A stretch of DNA of 6,522 nucleotides from Candidatus Methanophagales archaeon (lineage in GTDB: Archaea > Halobacteriota > Syntropharchaeia > Alkanophagales > Methanospirareceae). Shown in pieces: positions 5,019-6,522 of this stretch (its first letter is position 1; each line of letters begins with the position of its first letter). Position numbers and translations under genes: made by a program. The notes under the pieces are model-generated. The model did no database searches and was not told where the DNA came from. It saw only the letters and a program-made list of their open reading frames with translations. The DNA lies in contig JAGGRS010000157.1 in the NCBI GenBank assembly GCA_021159475.1, forward strand, positions 1 through 6,522, in the 5' to 3' direction.

Positions 5019-6201
5019 TCTTACGTGCTTCACCTTCCACAATCTTAATAACATCCTTCACCGGCATCTTCAGCTCACTCGCCACACGCTTCGCATCCTC
5101 GAACTCAGCGGCTATATTCAGCACTTCACCGTCTGCACTCCGCCCTATCTTCACGCCCACCTCCCGCTCTTTACCTCTTATCTTCACTTTCATCTTCTCC
5201 TTCTCACGACTGGCAATATACCTCATTCGCACCTCCATCTCCCTGACACCCAGTGTGCCGGTCTCCCTCATGAGCAGATAAGCCATCCGCTGCACGTCCT
5301 CCGGCGCCGTAATCACTCTGATGAGATGCCCGGCGCGCCCTTTCTTCATCAATGTGGGTATGATTGTTACATCTCTCGCACCCTCAGTCATGAGGACCTC
5401 TATCAGGTTACCAAGAATCTCACCCGTAACATTATCAACATTGGTTTCGAGGACACCCACCTTATCTGTTGCGAGCTCCATGGCAGGCTCACCCAGACTC
5501 GCACGCAGGACATTGGGCACCGACAGGTCTCTCGAGCCTGCACCATAACCAGTTTCAGTGATGCGCAGTGGTGGTAGAGAAGCGACCGAGCGATGGACGA
5601 AATGCCCCAGTATCGCCGCACCGGTGGGTGTGAGCAGTTCAGAATGAGAGACCCCACCCTGAAAGAGTAAATCAGTCCTTCGCAGTATCTCCAGTGTTGC
5701 AGGTGCAGGCACTGGCATGAGACCGTGCTCGGTCTTTACATAGCCCCTGCCCACAGATATCGGAGTACTTATCACAATATCAGGGTGGATACTTGAGAAT
5801 GCGATACTGCTCCCTACAAGGTCTCCGATTGTATCCATGGCGCCGAGTTCATGGAATCTCAGGTGCTGTTTGTCCTCTCCGTGCACCCTCGCCTCAGCAT
5901 CTGCTATCCGCTCGAATATGCGCAAAGAATTGTTTATTATCTCACTGTCCAGTCCGCTATCCCGTATTATGCGGACAATCTCCGGGTATGAACGCTCTTC
6001 TGCACCGCCCAAACCGCCAATAAATCGCACCTTCTTAGCCACAATCCCCCCTCTCTCCACTTCCTCTACTTCCATTCTGAGATTGAATGCCGCGATACCA
6101 TCTGCTATCTCCGACTCATCCACACCCAGGTCCAGGAGACTGGCAATGACCATATCGCCGGAAGCGCCGGAGAAGGGCTCGAATATCAATGCCTTCGTCA
6201 T
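5005..6201 (-). CDS. larC: LarC family nickel insertion protein (nickel-pincer cofactor biosynthesis; DUF111)
   Basis: In bacteria LarC is the CTP-dependent nickel chelatase that inserts Ni into the pyridinium bisthiocarboxylate mononucleotide made by LarB and LarE, completing the nickel-pincer cofactor of lactate racemase LarA. This 398-residue product has the usual family length. Recognisable blocks are FEPFSGASGDM (7-17) with SLLDLG (21-26); FHELGAMDTIGDLVG (116-130); PVPAPATLEIL (163-173); LLTPTGAAIL (189-198); ETGYGAGSRD (216-225); and, in the C-terminal LarC2 part, LETNVDNVTGE (251-261) and PTLMKKGRAGHLIRV (282-296). It is one uninterrupted frame, unlike Lactobacillus larC, where a ribosomal frameshift joins two frames. 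The LarC2 motif reads NVDN where many bacterial members have NIDD. Start ATG at 6201 has GAGG five bases upstream. No larA, larB or larE is in the window, so its client enzyme here is unknown; many archaea carry larC alone, and the cellular role is inference. Confidence 0.93.
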   Translation of the reverse strand: MTKALIFEPFSGASGDMVIASLLDLGVDESEIADGIAAFNLRMEVEEVERGGIVAKKVRFIGGLGGAEERSYPEIVRIIRDSGLDSEIINNSLRIFERIADAEARVHGEDKQHLRFHELGAMDTIGDLVGSSIAFSSIHPDIVISTPISVGRGYVKTEHGLMPVPAPATLEILRRTDLLFQGGVSHSELLTPTGAAILGHFVHRSVASLPPLRITETGYGAGSRDLSVPNVLRASLGEPAMELATDKVGVLETNVDNVTGEILGNLIEVLMTEGARDVTIIPTLMKKGRAGHLIRVITAPEDVQRMAYLLMRETGTLGVREMEVRMRYIASREKEKMKVKIRGKEREVGVKIGRSADGEVLNIAAEFEDAKRVASELKMPVKDVIKIVEGEARKNFFL

Positions 6202-6233
6202 CTCATCCTCTACTTCTTTCCCCTTTCTCTTTA

Positions 6234-6247
6234 TTAACCTTTAACCT
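6234..6247. repeat. Perfect tandem heptamer TTAACCT x2 in the larC leader
   Basis: Two exact copies of TTAACCT (AGGTTAA on the coding strand of larC) lie 33-46 bases ahead of the larC start. The unit resembles the TTAACCC unit of the heptad repeat at 514-543, which also lies ahead of a minus-strand gene. Two copies of an AT-rich heptamer may be chance; a shared regulatory site is speculation. Confidence 0.35.
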
Positions 6248-6258
6248 GCGCCTGCTAC

Positions 6259-6273
6259 ATATTAAAATATAAA
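6259..6273. promoter_or_regulatory. AT-rich core promoter region between larC and the K+ channel gene
   Basis: The plus strand reads ATATTAAAATATAAA, the only strongly AT-rich patch in the 86-base divergent spacer. For the plus direction, ATATTAAA (6259-6266) is centred about 25 bases before the ATG at 6288, predicting a leaderless or nearly leaderless channel mRNA. For the minus direction, TTTATATTTTAA places transcription start near 6242, with a leader of about 41 bases for larC that includes the heptamer pair. Assignment rests on spacing and composition. Confidence 0.5.
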
Positions 6274-6287
6274 GGTAGGATAAGGCA

Positions 6288-6522
6288 ATGGAGCCAGTAA
6301 GACACGTATTGGTTGCTCTTCTTCTATTGCTCCTCGTTGTTATAGTGGGCACAGCGGGTTTCATGTATCTGGAAGGGCTCTCTCTGTTCGATTCCTTGTA
6401 TATGACCGTTGTTACCATTACCACCGTTGGATACGGGGATATAACACCAGGAACTTTCTATGGGCGCATATTCACTACGGGCTTGATTGTTTCGGGTGTT
6501 GGTATAACCTTATATGTGCTGG
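6288..6522 (+). CDS. Two-helix potassium channel, N-terminal part (cut by window edge)
   Basis: I translated 78 codons directly; the gene runs off the right edge. Residues 6-26 form the first transmembrane helix (Leu/Val-rich), GLSLFDSLYMTVVTITT (30-46) the pore helix, and TVGYGD (46-51) the K+ selectivity filter, followed by ITPGTFYGRIFT and the start of the inner helix with the glycine-rich hinge-like stretch LIVSGVGITLYVL (66-78). This is the 2TM/P layout of MthK-type channels, which usually carry a cytoplasmic RCK (TrkA-N) domain that gates by Ca2+ or nucleotide; that part would lie beyond the window and is not seen. No voltage sensor precedes the pore. Start ATG at 6288 has AAGG only two bases upstream, so it may be leaderless. 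Divergent from larC. Confidence 0.9.
   Translation, partial: MEPVRHVLVALLLLLLVVIVGTAGFMYLEGLSLFDSLYMTVVTITTVGYGDITPGTFYGRIFTTGLIVSGVGITLYVL

Noticed and set aside
4891..5577. Plus-strand open frame of 228 codons after carB
   Set aside because: It begins with antisense tRNA-Leu (the GGGDLNPRTPSGQ type peptide is a well-known artefact of translating antisense tRNA) and continues antisense to larC, whose family match is strong.

Overview
This window looks like a chromosomal segment of an archaeon, most likely a euryarchaeal or methanogen-related lineage. The evidence is an A/V-type ATP synthase proteolipid, TATA-like boxes about 25 bases upstream of several genes, a strong AGGAGGT ribosome binding site, a class II tRNA-Leu without encoded CCA, frequent ATA and AGA/AGG codons, and an MthK-like channel. 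I cannot place it more finely from sequence alone. Base composition looks balanced and even. I see no insertion sequence, CRISPR array, integrase or rRNA.

Layout from left to right. Bases 1-472 (minus) carry the N-terminal half of a branched-chain amino acid aminotransferase (ilvE) cut by the window edge. An 80-base spacer with a heptad TTAA repeat follows. Bases 553-1145 (minus) hold a two-gene unit: atpK, the rotor-ring proteolipid, and an unrecognised two-helix membrane protein whose start overlaps the atpK stop by four bases (ATGA). A 103-base divergent spacer contains one TATA box that could serve both directions. Bases 1249-4898 (plus) hold an unrecognised four-helix membrane protein followed 23 bases later by a full-length carB. 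A tRNA-Leu(GAG) on the minus strand (4900-4982) ends one base from the carB stop. Next is an intact larC (5005-6201, minus), then an 86-base divergent spacer with a second two-way AT-rich box, and finally the N-terminal part of a two-helix K+ channel (6288 to the window end, plus).

Functionally this is mostly housekeeping: branched-chain amino acid synthesis, carbamoyl phosphate for pyrimidines and arginine, translation, ATP synthesis and ion homeostasis. The unusual parts are atpK separated from other ATP synthase genes and coupled to an unknown small membrane protein, an unknown membrane protein placed directly ahead of carB, a larC with no visible lar partners, and the near-contact of carB with an oppositely oriented tRNA. 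I found no clear evidence of a wholly new multi-gene system. The atpK plus two-helix protein pair is the best candidate for undescribed biology here. No gene-free stretch exceeds about 105 bases.
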